Source of the DNA: Paenibacillus phytohabitans
Lineage (GTDB): Bacteria > Bacillota > Bacilli > Paenibacillales > Paenibacillaceae
Assembly: GCF_013141775.1 (NCBI RefSeq)
Contig: NZ_WHOB01000012.1
Location: forward strand, 62,001 to 126,000
Length of the DNA: 64,000 nucleotides
Reading direction: 5' to 3'
In this document: positions 56,098 to 64,000 of the stretch, one piece after another
Layout of the letters: each line of letters begins with the position of its first letter
Position numbering within the stretch: the first letter of the stretch is position 1
Made by a program: the position numbers and the translations under genes
The notes under the pieces: generated by a model
Databases searched by the model: none
What the model was told of the DNA's origin: nothing
What the model saw: only the letters and a program-made list of their open reading frames with translations

Positions 56098-56958
56098 TTA
56101 TTCAGCTTGAAGATTTATTGTATATTTTATAGGTAAGTGATCTGAATAGCTTAAACGGTTAGGGATTAAATTATCGGTTAACAAAAAATGTTTATTCCAT
56201 TTAAACAATATTTGATAACGATCCGATAACTCAGAAAAGAGTTTGCTGCGAATCAAGACTTGATCAAATATATGCCAAAAGTTAACATCTGAATCTTTGT
56301 TTCGGGGGATAAAGTGAATTGTTCCAGGAGGGGCATTATTGCCTTCTAATGTAAGATCATTGGAAAAGGCTCTCCAAGAAGGATTAAAGTAATATGGTTT
56401 CTTTGTTCTATTGGATAAAACCGTTTGTTTACAATGAGTTGCCTTAAAGGCTTTCTCACTGACCATCCCTTTGTCAAAGGGATTCATATTAAAATCACCG
56501 ATTACTATAGTTTTATCTATTCCCCATTCAGCTTCAATTCTTTCAATATTTTCATTTTGTTTTGTAGCATCAACGTACCTATCGTCTATAGGAGCTGATA
56601 TAGGTGAGAGAAGATGAATCCCTACAACCAGCACTTTCATTCCGAGAAGCTCATATATAATGAATGTTTGATATTGATCTACACGGCAATAAATAACATT
56701 GGGCAATCGATCAAATATTGAAACCCTAACCGCCCCTTTTAAGGGAGTTCGACTTTTATATCCTAAAGGTAATAAAGTTTTATTTAAGCTCTCTCTAATT
56801 GAAATATTTGCTTCACTGAAAATTAATATATCCATTGGACTTTCATTTAATAAAGTGTTTAATGAATCAGTCAAATCTTTTTTTCCGATATTCCAAAAGA
56901 ACATAGTAATTTCAGTTCTTTTATTATTAATTTCATCTGATTTTAATTTAACTGTCAA
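56098..56958 (-). CDS. endonuclease/exonuclease/phosphatase (EEP) family protein
   Basis: This 286-residue protein has the EEP (DNase I-like) catalytic landmarks in order: FFWNIGKK (Asn), LIFSEAN (Glu), VGIHLLSP (His), [11 protein letters not shown] (Asp, Asn), FDQVLI (Asp) and YSDHLPI (Asp-His pair). All metal and catalytic residues seem present, so it should be an active nuclease or phosphodiesterase. The start is TTG 56958 behind GGATGG; a later ATG has no ribosome site. It is the first gene of the unit with the sigma-like and SIR2-like genes (gaps of 31 and 83 bases). Confidence 0.85.
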   Translation of the reverse strand: MTVKLKSDEINNKRTEITMFFWNIGKKDLTDSLNTLLNESPMDILIFSEANISIRESLNKTLLPLGYKSRTPLKGAVRVSIFDRLPNVIYCRVDQYQTFIIYELLGMKVLVVGIHLLSPISAPIDDRYVDATKQNENIERIEAEWGIDKTIVIGDFNMNPFDKGMVSEKAFKATHCKQTVLSNRTKKPYYFNPSWRAFSNDLTLEGNNAPPGTIHFIPRNKDSDVNFWHIFDQVLIRSKLFSELSDRYQILFKWNKHFLLTDNLIPNRLSYSDHLPIKYTINLQAE

Positions 56959-57102
56959 ACCAACACACCATCCTTTAGTACTATATATTATTCTACTTTT
57001 ACATTATCATATTTGGAATATTATACTATTAGTCTGTGTTATTAACTATAACTCGGCTCCTCCTCTTTGCAAACCAAAGAACTTCAGTAATAGCATAAAA
57101 AT

Positions 57103-57140
57103 GACCTGTGCAACTACATTTAAATGTGGTTGCACAGGTC
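57103..57140 (-). terminator. intrinsic terminator after the phosphatase gene
   Basis: A long inverted repeat (GACCTGTGCAAC ... GTTGCACAGGTC, with the self-complementary ACATTTAAATGT between the arms) is followed on the minus strand by ATTTTTAT. It ends transcription from the arsenate reductase/phosphatase genes and separates them from the EEP operon. Confidence 0.85.
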
Positions 57141-57227
57141 AGATATGAACATTGAATTTAATTTTGAATCTCTCAACCTCTATTGGAAACCCTCGTTTAG
57201 GGAGAAGCCTGTTTAGATTATTCTAAT

Positions 57228-57659
57228 TTACTTGGATGGATAAAAGTCCTTCAGCATCTCACGAATATCCGGCTTAATGTTGATATCCGGACGTTTTTCC
57301 TTAGCCAAGGACTCAACTTCTACCACAGTTGCAGCATATCCTAATTCAAGCAATACTCCAGTAGCAACCGTGCCTGTACGATTTCGTCCGCCAGCGCAAT
57401 GGAAATAGACTGTCTTCCCGTTATTCATTGCAGCTGTTACCGCTTGGATCGCTGCTTGTACAGAACCTTCTTGGCCGCTCTCATCCTCTACAATCGGAAA
57501 ATGATGACGAGTTACTTGCTCAGGGAAGCCCTCTACTTTTGTGCCGGTATCTCTTAAATCAAACACGTCTGAAATTTCTTGCTCCTGGAGGGCATCAAGC
57601 AGTGCATTCTCCCCGCCAATATATACTTTACCTTCAATCAGTTCATGATAATTTACCAT
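57228..57659 (-). CDS. dual-specificity/tyrosine phosphatase-like protein
   Basis: The protein is 143 residues from ATG 57659 (AGGAGA 8 bases upstream). It has the CX5R signature HCAGGRNRTG and an upstream general-acid region (PIVEDES), typical of cysteine-dependent dual-specificity phosphatases. It follows the arsenate reductase gene with a 50-base gap. Its physiological target is not known. Confidence 0.85.
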   Translation of the reverse strand: MVNYHELIEGKVYIGGENALLDALQEQEISDVFDLRDTGTKVEGFPEQVTRHHFPIVEDESGQEGSVQAAIQAVTAAMNNGKTVYFHCAGGRNRTGTVATGVLLELGYAATVVEVESLAKEKRPDINIKPDIREMLKDFYPSK

Positions 57660-57709
57660 TATAGTTCTCTCCTGTCTCATTAGCAGCAGTTACTCCTCCA
57701 CCATCGTGA

Positions 57710-58129
57710 CTATTCACCCGTTTCAGCAAATTGTTTGATGCGCTCGCCCACTTGATCACGAACCCGCTGGAAGACCGCCCACTTCTCATCATCTGTTCCT
57801 TGAGCTTTCGCCGGATCATCAAATCCCCAATGCTCACGTTTCACCTGAGGCGGGGTAATGGGGCATTTATCCGCTGCATCTCCACATAATGTAATAACGA
57901 GATCAGAGCTATTCAGCAGCTGCAGATCGATAATATCTGACGTTTGACTTGAGATATCTATACCTACTTCGCTCATCGCCTGAACGGCCTTCGGATTCAA
58001 ACCATGAGCCTCAATGCCGGCACTGTACACATTCCATTCATTGCTCAAATATTTCTTGGCCCATCCTTCCGCCATCTGGCTCCGGCAGGAGTTTCCTGTA
58101 CATAAAAGGTAAATGGTTTTCTTATCCAT
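57710..58129 (-). CDS. arsC: arsenate reductase, thioredoxin-coupled type
   Basis: This 139-residue protein of the low-molecular-weight phosphatase-like ArsC family has the P-loop CTGNSCRS and the second redox pair in [10 protein letters not shown], so all three functional cysteines are present. It reduces arsenate to arsenite, which an ArsB or Acr3 pump then removes. The adjoining pump gene is only a fragment, and no arsR-type gene is found, so the locus is a remnant that may have lost function. Confidence 0.93.
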   Translation of the reverse strand: MDKKTIYLLCTGNSCRSQMAEGWAKKYLSNEWNVYSAGIEAHGLNPKAVQAMSEVGIDISSQTSDIIDLQLLNSSDLVITLCGDAADKCPITPPQVKREHWGFDDPAKAQGTDDEKWAVFQRVRDQVGERIKQFAETGE

Positions 58130-58150
58130 GAGTCGTAATCTCCTTCGAGT

Positions 58151-58530
58151 TTAAAATAGGGTCAATGTTAAATAGAGGCCAAGCAGTGTGATAAATAGCG
58201 TAGGGATCCTAAGGATAATACCAGTTTTGAAATATGTTCTCCAGGATATCTTCACCCCTTTGGTCGAAAGCACATGCAGCCACAGCAAGGTTGCCAGTGA
58301 ACCAATTGGTGTAATCTTCGGTCCCAAGTCAGAGCCGATGACATTCGAATAAATCAAGGCTTCCTTAATCAGTCCCGAGATATTCGTGGCATCAATAGCC
58401 AGCGCGTCAATCATAACCGTAGGCATGTTGTTCATTATGGAGGAGATGATTGCAGCGATAAAGCCCATCCCAATCGTTGCGGCGAACAGTCCCTGATCAG
58501 CCACAGCTTTAATGACATCAGCTAAACTTC
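58151..58530 (-). pseudogene. arsB: 3' fragment of an arsenite efflux pump gene (arsB)
   Basis: About 125 residues match the C-terminal part of ArsB ([47 protein letters not shown]). A complete pump has about 430 residues. The similarity begins abruptly near 58530 and the upstream sequence is unrelated AT-rich DNA next to Tn7-like repeats and the second gene remnant, so the front of the gene was probably lost by insertion or deletion there. The boundary is approximate. Confidence 0.8.
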
Positions 58531-58620
58531 CTGGTTTAACACACCTGCCGCGACTGGCATTCAAACTTTATTTGATATTAATACTTGCTTTAAATATGAT
58601 TATTAATTCAACATCAATAC

Positions 58621-58691
58621 AATATTCTTGTCCCATAGCAGACAATGCTCCGTTCTTGTCATGAAAAAAACAACTCCTAGAAGTTGTTTTT
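58621..58691. repeat. Tn7-like repeat remnant with the conserved hairpin (copy B)
   Basis: Degenerate copies of the TTCTTGTCC-type site (58621-58634 and 58647-58660) are followed by the hairpin AAAACAACT ... AGTTGTTTT (58665-58691). The order site, hairpin, gene remnant is the same as at 47612-48011. Confidence 0.5.
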
Positions 58692-58836
58692 AGTAATCAT
58701 GCTTCTTTATATAGGAACTCACGTAATTAATCAGTTCATAACTTTTTGGATAATTCATGGATATTAGTGTCGGTATATATGATTCATTTTTGAGATTAGG
58801 TTTGCAAGTAGGGGATTTGTAACTTTCGTATTGAAC
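58690..58836 (-). pseudogene. second remnant of the mobile-element gene
   Basis: The minus-strand fragment ends YELINYVSSYIKKHDY with TAA at 58690-58692, the same C-terminus as the remnant at 47717. Upstream, an in-frame stop bounds it at about 58837. The two remnants and their hairpins are clearly related by descent. Confidence 0.55.
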
Positions 58837-58883
58837 TTACTCTATATCCACATTCTCATTTTGTTATCCTTTAGGTATGAACT

Positions 58884-59720
58884 TTAATTCAATTCCCAAT
58901 CAATTAATTGATTTAGTGAAATCGAATTGTTACTTAAGACTTCGCTTGGAATTAAAAACAAGCAGTGATTTAATTCTATTCCATAGTCAACTCCTGTATA
59001 GGATTCCTCTATAGGAGCAACTGGACACGGATTCTGGATAGTCAGTGTATTTTTTTCTAAAAAAAACCTAACGGGTTGGGGGCGATATCTGCGTAATTTG
59101 TTCAAGCAATATTTACCATTCACTTCAGGTCCTAGTCCATTATTTTCGTCATTAAATATTTTTATCTCTGCCCGGAGATCATGCAGAAGTCCAATTCTAA
59201 GTGCTGCAGAATACGTTGCGGATTTAGGTTCAAATGGTGCAATAAATTCATAAGTAATGCTATTGAGCAATTCCAGTCCCTTCGCTGAAATCTCTAATTT
59301 ATATTCGGTAGTTCTGAAGTTATATTCTATGCTTATGTCACCATTCTGATCTATGATGATACTTCCGACATTATGGATGGTAGCATTACGAATTAACTTA
59401 TAGATCCGAAAAACCTCATGCAAAACGGATTCCGAATCTGACATATTAGGCATATGACGAAGTTTATCTGCGTAGGTTTTACCAAGCAATTCGGGGTACT
59501 TACTATCAACGTAAGCATCTAACATGCCAAAAAACATAAAGATATTCAACATGAAATTTTCGCTTAAAACGGCAGATTTGAAAAGATTATCGTTAAATGA
59601 TAAAAAGTGAGTACGTCCTCCATCTTCTCTTATTTCTACAGGCATAATTTGCGGAGTATGAATTTTAATATCCGAACGTAAAATTAAACCTCGTGTTTGC
59701 TTAATAAAAGTATCAAGCAT
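58884..59720 (-). CDS. unrecognised protein with a HEPN-like RNxxxH motif
   Basis: This 278-residue protein shows no known family. A helical middle part contains IRNATIHNVGS, which fits the Rx4-6H motif of HEPN ribonucleases, preceded by a helix (FRIYKLI). The C-terminal part is beta-rich. AGAAGGGAAG precedes the ATG. HEPN proteins are common in defence and toxin-antitoxin systems, which would suit this accessory region, but the motif alone is weak evidence. Confidence 0.65.
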   Translation of the reverse strand: MLDTFIKQTRGLILRSDIKIHTPQIMPVEIREDGGRTHFLSFNDNLFKSAVLSENFMLNIFMFFGMLDAYVDSKYPELLGKTYADKLRHMPNMSDSESVLHEVFRIYKLIRNATIHNVGSIIIDQNGDISIEYNFRTTEYKLEISAKGLELLNSITYEFIAPFEPKSATYSAALRIGLLHDLRAEIKIFNDENNGLGPEVNGKYCLNKLRRYRPQPVRFFLEKNTLTIQNPCPVAPIEESYTGVDYGIELNHCLFLIPSEVLSNNSISLNQLIDWELN

Positions 59721-59852
59721 AGTAGGTACTTCCCTTCTAGGAATTTGATTAAGAAATTATAACTTTTTCGTATTTTAAAGGAAGCCAGTTCTATAGAGAG
59801 TCTCAATATCTCTTACATTATTTGCACTATTTGTTTGCGAAAAATCGCGTGT

Positions 59853-60122
59853 TTAGGCACACGGATTATGTTGAACTGCACCTTGCTCCCTAAGTCTCCA
59901 TCCTTGTAAGATTGTCTTCGAAATAATTAATGCTTTTTCAGCAGGCATCACAATTTTACTATTTAGTGAGTCAACATTCGGAAACTCCACCCAGAATTCG
60001 TTGATTTCTGACTTTATATCAACTCGGAGCGATTGCCCCTTCACTTCATTATGCTGAACGGTTAGTATAATAACGCCTCTTGCTAATGGAGTGATTACCC
60101 ATCTGAATAGCTCGCTTGACAA
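59853..60122 (-). CDS. small hypothetical protein
   Basis: An 89-residue frame starts at TTG 60122 with only a distant AGGGG upstream. The sequence is protein-like (alternating beta strands and a C-terminal helix with KALIISKTILQGW) but not recognised. It could be a truncated gene. It lies on the same strand as the HEPN-like gene, with 132 bases between. Confidence 0.4.
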   Translation of the reverse strand: MSSELFRWVITPLARGVIILTVQHNEVKGQSLRVDIKSEINEFWVEFPNVDSLNSKIVMPAEKALIISKTILQGWRLREQGAVQHNPCA

Positions 60123-60523
60123 GGATCTATCTTGCCCCTTTTTTGCTAATGTTCATTACTTCAACTCCGAATATTAGTCCCATTCATTTTTGCACATATT
60201 GGAACTAAACTCCCCTCTAGTTGCAAAAAACGGGTAGGTCTTTGACGGCTACCTCTGTAAGTTTATTCAGCGAATTTTCTTTGTTAATGTAATGAACTGT
60301 AGCGATCATACATTTAACGTTAGAGTTCTCCTGTTACAAAGTTTTTGGTTAAATCTTTATCAATTGAATTCTTGTCTTCCAGCCATTTTCTGCGAGTTAT
60401 AATATCCCTCATAATATGTATAACATCTAAATGATATTTTTCATGAACAATCTTTGAAATTGCAACTGCAGAAGATTTCTGTCCAAATTCTTCTTCACAT
60501 TTTAAATATGCATTGTTTACTAA

Positions 60524-62026
60524 CTCAACTTTCGCAGCTCAAATCTGCAAACAAATCCTTGATATAGCTGGGTAAACCGGAGATCCATTCGTGTAGTTGA
60601 CAAAAAACAGCTGTTTTGTTCTTCTTGGTTTTCGCCTGGGACATTTCGAGAAATAAACTCATGAGCCGCTGGAGCGCGGTCTGGTAGTCCAGATCGCGGA
60701 CCTCGTCGGCAAAGAGAAAGAAGAGTCCTCCCAGTGTTCGATCATCACTCGATTGACGCCGTTCGTATTCCATTGCCAAATATCGGCTGAATACAATCGT
60801 CGTATGGCTAATCAGCCCGTCAAAAGAACGGCCCTGGAATTCAGTTCCCAGTTTCAAATAGCTTTTGGTGACTTTGAAAAAGGTCTCTATGCTCCAGCGC
60901 ATGCCATAGATTCGTACGATTTCAGCTGCATCCAGCGTCACATCGGTACTTAAAATGGCCAGCCACTCCCGTTTTTTATTCCGGTTGCGGACAAACACAA
61001 GCTTCACGGGCAGACCGCAGGCGGTGTGCACAATGACCGAGCCTTTAATGTCTTTAGCATTCGATGCGGGAAGGCTTTGAAACACCTCGCGGAGTATCAT
61101 TCGCTTACCTTGAATCAGGTAGCGTTGCTTCATTTCTTTCACCATACCAATCACGGGAAGCCCTTTGGCGGCGAGCTCACGGAGCAGTGGAGCTTGCGTA
61201 AACCAGCTATCCATAAGCACGTAGTCGGCGGTGAATCCTGCACGTAAGGCTCGTTCCAACAAGGCTATGACTGCATCCGGCTTCCGAGAAAAGGCCTCCA
61301 TCCGGCGCTTGTAGCCGTTACTGCGTTTGGAGAGATTCGAAGCCATTTCGCACAGACGGTTGGCTAGTTTGGCTGAAGACAGCATGACAAAGTCAAGTGG
61401 AACAAAGCTAAAGTCATCTGACCAGCCTAGCGTTAGCATCGTATAGCCTTTGGTAAATTTGCCTGTGGAGTGGTCAAATACACGTGCCAAAAGTTCCGCT
61501 TTTTTGCTCCGGTTTCGGCTGAGCACGGAATCGTCAATAATGAATACGCGTACTCGGTGCGACGAAATAAGCGATTCGAAATGGCGCACGATGCGAAGGC
61601 TTAAGACCTGCAAAAAGCGTCGCCAGGCAAAAGAAGCTTGATTCAAAAAACGGTAGATCACGTCTTTGCCGGGAAGATCGGCTGCGCGGTCACTTTCCAG
61701 AAGTCGATACCAATTCTTCCCTTCGAAGACCAAAGAGAAAATGATTTGGAAAATGGCTAAACTCGAAAGACCAAACGATTTAGAAATACCCGCTTGTCGC
61801 AACGATTTCCCGATGTGAAGACTGGCAAAAAGGTTGGAAAAGCGAGACTGTTCAGACAGGGAATGTTGTTGTAACATAGAGTTACGCACCTTTCTTGTTG
61901 GCATGGTTGGTCGCACTTCCATGATACCAAACAAGTGAGGTGTTTTTTTGTCAATGCGAGTAAATCTATTGGGTTTTCCTTACGTACTCAAGGGTTTAGG
62001 CTCATTTTCCTGGTGCGAAAGTTGAG
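60524..62026. mobile_element. IS4-family insertion sequence, 1503 bp
   Basis: The terminal inverted repeats are CTCAACTTTCGCA (60524-60536) and its complement (62014-62026). The element is flanked by the 7-bp direct repeat TTACTAA (60517-60523 and 62027-62033). It contains one intact transposase gene and lies inside another gene, which is restored in frame when the element and one target copy are removed. The insertion therefore looks recent. Confidence 0.92.
60525..61877 (-). CDS. IS4-family transposase
   Basis: The protein is 450 residues from the ATG at 61877, which has AAAGGTG about 9 bases upstream; a longer open frame to 61934 has no better start. It carries the DDE residues of IS4 transposases: Asp in IIDDSVLSRN, Asp in YVLMDSWFT and the Y-R-E-K block YGMRWSIETFFKVTKSYLK. 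The stop lies in the terminal repeat. No frameshift is seen, so it is probably active. Confidence 0.95.
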   Translation of the reverse strand: MLQQHSLSEQSRFSNLFASLHIGKSLRQAGISKSFGLSSLAIFQIIFSLVFEGKNWYRLLESDRAADLPGKDVIYRFLNQASFAWRRFLQVLSLRIVRHFESLISSHRVRVFIIDDSVLSRNRSKKAELLARVFDHSTGKFTKGYTMLTLGWSDDFSFVPLDFVMLSSAKLANRLCEMASNLSKRSNGYKRRMEAFSRKPDAVIALLERALRAGFTADYVLMDSWFTQAPLLRELAAKGLPVIGMVKEMKQRYLIQGKRMILREVFQSLPASNAKDIKGSVIVHTACGLPVKLVFVRNRNKKREWLAILSTDVTLDAAEIVRIYGMRWSIETFFKVTKSYLKLGTEFQGRSFDGLISHTTIVFSRYLAMEYERRQSSDDRTLGGLFFLFADEVRDLDYQTALQRLMSLFLEMSQAKTKKNKTAVFCQLHEWISGLPSYIKDLFADLSCES

Positions 62027-62577
62027 TTACTAAGTTGTCGTTATTTTGTACTTCTTCAGCTAAGATTTCTCTAATGAACTTTTGAAATTTATAAAAAGAT
62101 TGTATGTACTGTCTAATATATAATCTGATATCCAATTTATCTCCTTCTTCCTTTAATTCTTCCAATAATTTCTTCTTAAACTTACCATCGCTTTCTAAAT
62201 CGTTAATTCTAATTATAGGTATAATTAAATGCTTAATTCTATTATCATCTGTTCTACTTGTTTTATGTGAAATAACATGAACTGGAAGTCCTCTATGTTG
62301 AACAAAATTTCTCAGTGCTTCCATCACACGATACCCCAATACTGAATCATACTCTGAATTCATAAGCCTCTTGTACATATCAAGAATGTCAGGTTTATTA
62401 TTACAAACTAGCTTCAGATCATGAGCAGTATGATATAAACAAGGAAGCAGCTGAACAGACTTTTTAAGTAAAACCCTGGAGTCAAAAGAAAGTTCTAAAC
62501 TGAAAAATAAAGTTGTAGACTGACAATGCTTCATTAATCTGTAAAAACTCATTTAGATATTTATCAAATCGGTAATA

Positions 62578-62657
62578 GTATCAAGTTCTTGGTCCCTGAA
62601 ACAGAAAACCCGCTCTGGGCGCGGGCTCTTATGGGACTATGTTCTTGTTCATCGACA
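62578..62657. repeat. Tn7-like right end (end E4)
   Basis: Sites at 62578-62595 and 62633-62650 end in ATCGACA at 62657 (TGTCGATG on the other strand), the same layout as E2. The intervening hairpin is shared with the copy at 52121-52148. Upstream, at 62488-62521, a pair of sites of the first family (GAAAAATAAAGTTGTAGACT) is also present. Confidence 0.6.
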
Positions 62658-63097
62658 CCGCCGACATTTATATGGCCGTATAATGATTTTAAGTGCTATA
62701 AATGTTATTAGTGCTTACTTTCAAATACTAATTCTACTTTTATAGACTTTCAACATAATTTTGTCCACATAATCAGAGATAATTGTATGTGTTCGGATCA
62801 ATATATCACATCAGCAATATTACCAAGTTCTTGTCCACCGACAACATAGTCTCTTTGCTTGCCAACAGGCCATAAAAAAACAACTCATCAATTGAGTTGT
62901 TTTTCAAATATTGTATTTTTTATAGAAGAACTTAGGCTAACTTATTCTTTGATTTTAGTATTAAGCTAAGTGTAATGGTAATTTTAACACCCGTAAACGA
63001 TGAATTCGCCGAAAAATGTTAGCTAAAGTCTTCTAGGTATCAATTCGAGATCCCCATTCAACCACTCATGTGTGAGCTTTCACATTTTTCATAAAAA
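62658..63097. other. gene-free stretch with a further Tn7-like end (E5) and hairpin
   Basis: The 440 bases hold no believable gene. At 62821-62843 a site of the second family ends in CCACCGACA, another right terminus. At 62876-62904 lies the conserved hairpin (AAAAACAACTCA with TGAGTTGTTTTT). The remainder is AT-rich and unremarkable. Confidence 0.6.
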
Positions 63098-64000
63098 TCA
63101 AGCGAAAGTGATATCCTTTTCTCCAGATAATGCGATGATCTTTCCTTGTTCTTCAATACTATTTCCAAAAATGGTATCCAAGTAGCTCATATCCTCTAAT
63201 TTTATCACAATCTCTTTCATTTGTTCAAGTTCTTCGTCCTCAATTTTACCGATATCCAGCAGATACTTTGGTTCAAGCTCGCCATCATTCCCTGATACAT
63301 TCTTTACCGTCAGCTTTTCCGGCTTGATCAGATAAATTGAATTTCCGCCCCCAGTGCCGCTAATCTCCAAGCATCCAGGTAATTGAGATGGCTTGCATGT
63401 TGAGATAGGAATATTCTTGATCTGTTTGCTGTTTAATGAATACAAACCGAGTAACTTCTCCAGAATCACTCTGATTGAATCCAAGCCCAAATAATATTCA
63501 TCGTCCGGTGTGAGCTCTCTTCTGATCTCGTTCCTAACTGTTTTTCTTTGTTCTTGGACTACTAATCTCTTGTCTCCGAGAATATACCGCCAACGTTCCA
63601 ATTCATCTAGTACGCGACTAATGATGGGTCTTCTGGACATGATAGGATCTGTCGATAACTCCAACACTTGATGAACACATTCTAATGTCTCCACATTAAA
63701 TTCGGAATGCTTAAGTCCGAAACTTTTAACTTTCTCATACTGTCCATCAAAGCAATACTCATCTTCTGTTAAGACAATCCAAATTAATTTGGCAAAAGAA
63801 TATACATCCGCCGGGCGATGGTCGTCTATTTCACGGACAAATCTCTTCATTTCCGGTGCAATAGTATTCCATGGTCCAACCTTCTCACCCTTTCTCGTAA
63901 GACGCTCAAAATCAGGGTGTCGCACGAGTCCGAAATCACTCAGGACAACTCGGTTGTTATACATGAGAATGTTATCGAGTTTAATATCTCGATGTGAGTA
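63098..64000 (-). CDS. Ser/Thr protein kinase, C-terminal part (gene continues beyond the window)
   Basis: The frame is open to the window edge. It begins in the kinase catalytic loop (SHRDIKLDN, reading from 64000), then DFG in VLSDFGLV and APE in TIAPEM, so subdomains VI to XI of a Hanks-type kinase are present. The last about 140 residues form a non-kinase region with acidic and helical stretches, with no membrane segment or PASTA repeat. The N-terminal lobe lies outside. Soluble kinases of this type in accessory regions can be parts of defence or signalling systems; nothing here decides it. Confidence 0.85.
   Translation of the reverse strand, partial: YSHRDIKLDNILMYNNRVVLSDFGLVRHPDFERLTRKGEKVGPWNTIAPEMKRFVREIDDHRPADVYSFAKLIWIVLTEDEYCFDGQYEKVKSFGLKHSEFNVETLECVHQVLELSTDPIMSRRPIISRVLDELERWRYILGDKRLVVQEQRKTVRNEIRRELTPDDEYYLGLDSIRVILEKLLGLYSLNSKQIKNIPISTCKPSQLPGCLEISGTGGGNSIYLIKPEKLTVKNVSGNDGELEPKYLLDIGKIEDEELEQMKEIVIKLEDMSYLDTIFGNSIEEQGKIIALSGEKDITFA

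Larger units (their letters stand above)
60320..62552 (-). pseudogene. conserved hypothetical gene interrupted by an IS4-family element
   Basis: The upstream part (62552 to 62027) encodes about 175 residues including YRVMEALRNFVQHRGLPVH. The downstream part (60516 to 60320) encodes a further 66 residues ending FVTGEL. Removing the insertion 60524-62026 together with one 7-bp target copy joins the two in the same frame (NDNLV then NNAYLKCEEEF). The very start lies across Tn7-like sites, so the 5' end also seems truncated. The function is unknown; RNFVQHRG recalls HEPN-like motifs. Confidence 0.8.

Noticed and set aside
60521-62029. Longer 16-bp terminal repeats for the IS4 element (TAACTCAACTTTCGCA)
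   Set aside because: The outer TAA/TTA belongs to the TTACTAA target duplication, which is itself nearly palindromic; gene restoration works only with the 13-bp repeat boundary.

Overview
The window looks like a Gram-positive Bacillota genome, most likely Paenibacillus or a close relative. The reasons are strong AGGAGG-type ribosome binding sites with frequent TTG and GTG starts, a pksB-pksI-type trans-AT polyketide synthase tool-kit, a BceRS-BceAB-type peptide-sensing and transport module, and a GC-rich biosynthetic region lying next to a very AT-rich accessory region. The species cannot be fixed from sequence alone.

Region 1 (1-15616) is the 3' end of a trans-AT polyketide synthase. No AT domain is present in any module. 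Three proteins are seen: the end of one synthase (KR-ACP-KS-degenerate DH), a KR-ACP-KS-DH-KR-ACP-KS protein, and a terminal ACP-thioesterase-methyltransferase protein. Two of the three modules are split between polypeptides.

Region 2 (15667-24415) starts with its own good promoter. It carries the trans-acting enzymes: a PksB-type metallo-beta-lactamase-fold hydrolase, an AT-AT-ER fusion, the beta-branching set (donor ACP, decarboxylating KS with Cys replaced by Ser, HMG synthase, one enoyl-CoA hydratase of the dehydrating type) and an Sfp-type phosphopantetheinyl transferase. No second, decarboxylating hydratase is in the window.

Region 3 (24449-38654) is a dense, often overlapping run of genes that looks like a starter-unit or side-chain pathway. 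It has a flavodoxin, both ETF subunits, an ACP, a KASIII enzyme, an unrecognised protein, an acyl ligase, and an acyl-CoA dehydrogenase with a proline-like adenylation enzyme and carrier protein. These are followed by a cysteine-like A-PCP protein with a BtrH/C39-like C-terminal domain, a HemN-like radical SAM enzyme and a last carrier protein. Region 4 (38700-43235) is a BceRS-BceAB-type module, probably for self-protection or product sensing, closed by a terminator.

Region 5 (43409-46906) has ordinary genes: a membrane-anchored protein, a GNAT acetyltransferase, and a MerR regulator with an aldo/keto reductase behind a classic MerR operator-promoter.

Region 6 (about 46907-64000) is AT-rich and mobile. 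It contains a complete 504-bp non-autonomous Tn7-like element with a 5-bp target duplication, several ends of a second Tn7-like family, two related gene remnants, and an IS4-family element whose 7-bp target duplication and in-frame reconstruction can be read directly. Between these lie cargo genes: a Hint-domain metalloprotease paired with an extended cysteine desulfurase, a secreted beta-propeller protein, an operon encoding an EEP-type nuclease, a sigma-region-2-like protein and a SIR2-like protein (a candidate undescribed defence system), a broken arsenic locus, a HEPN-like protein and the end of a Ser/Thr protein kinase.
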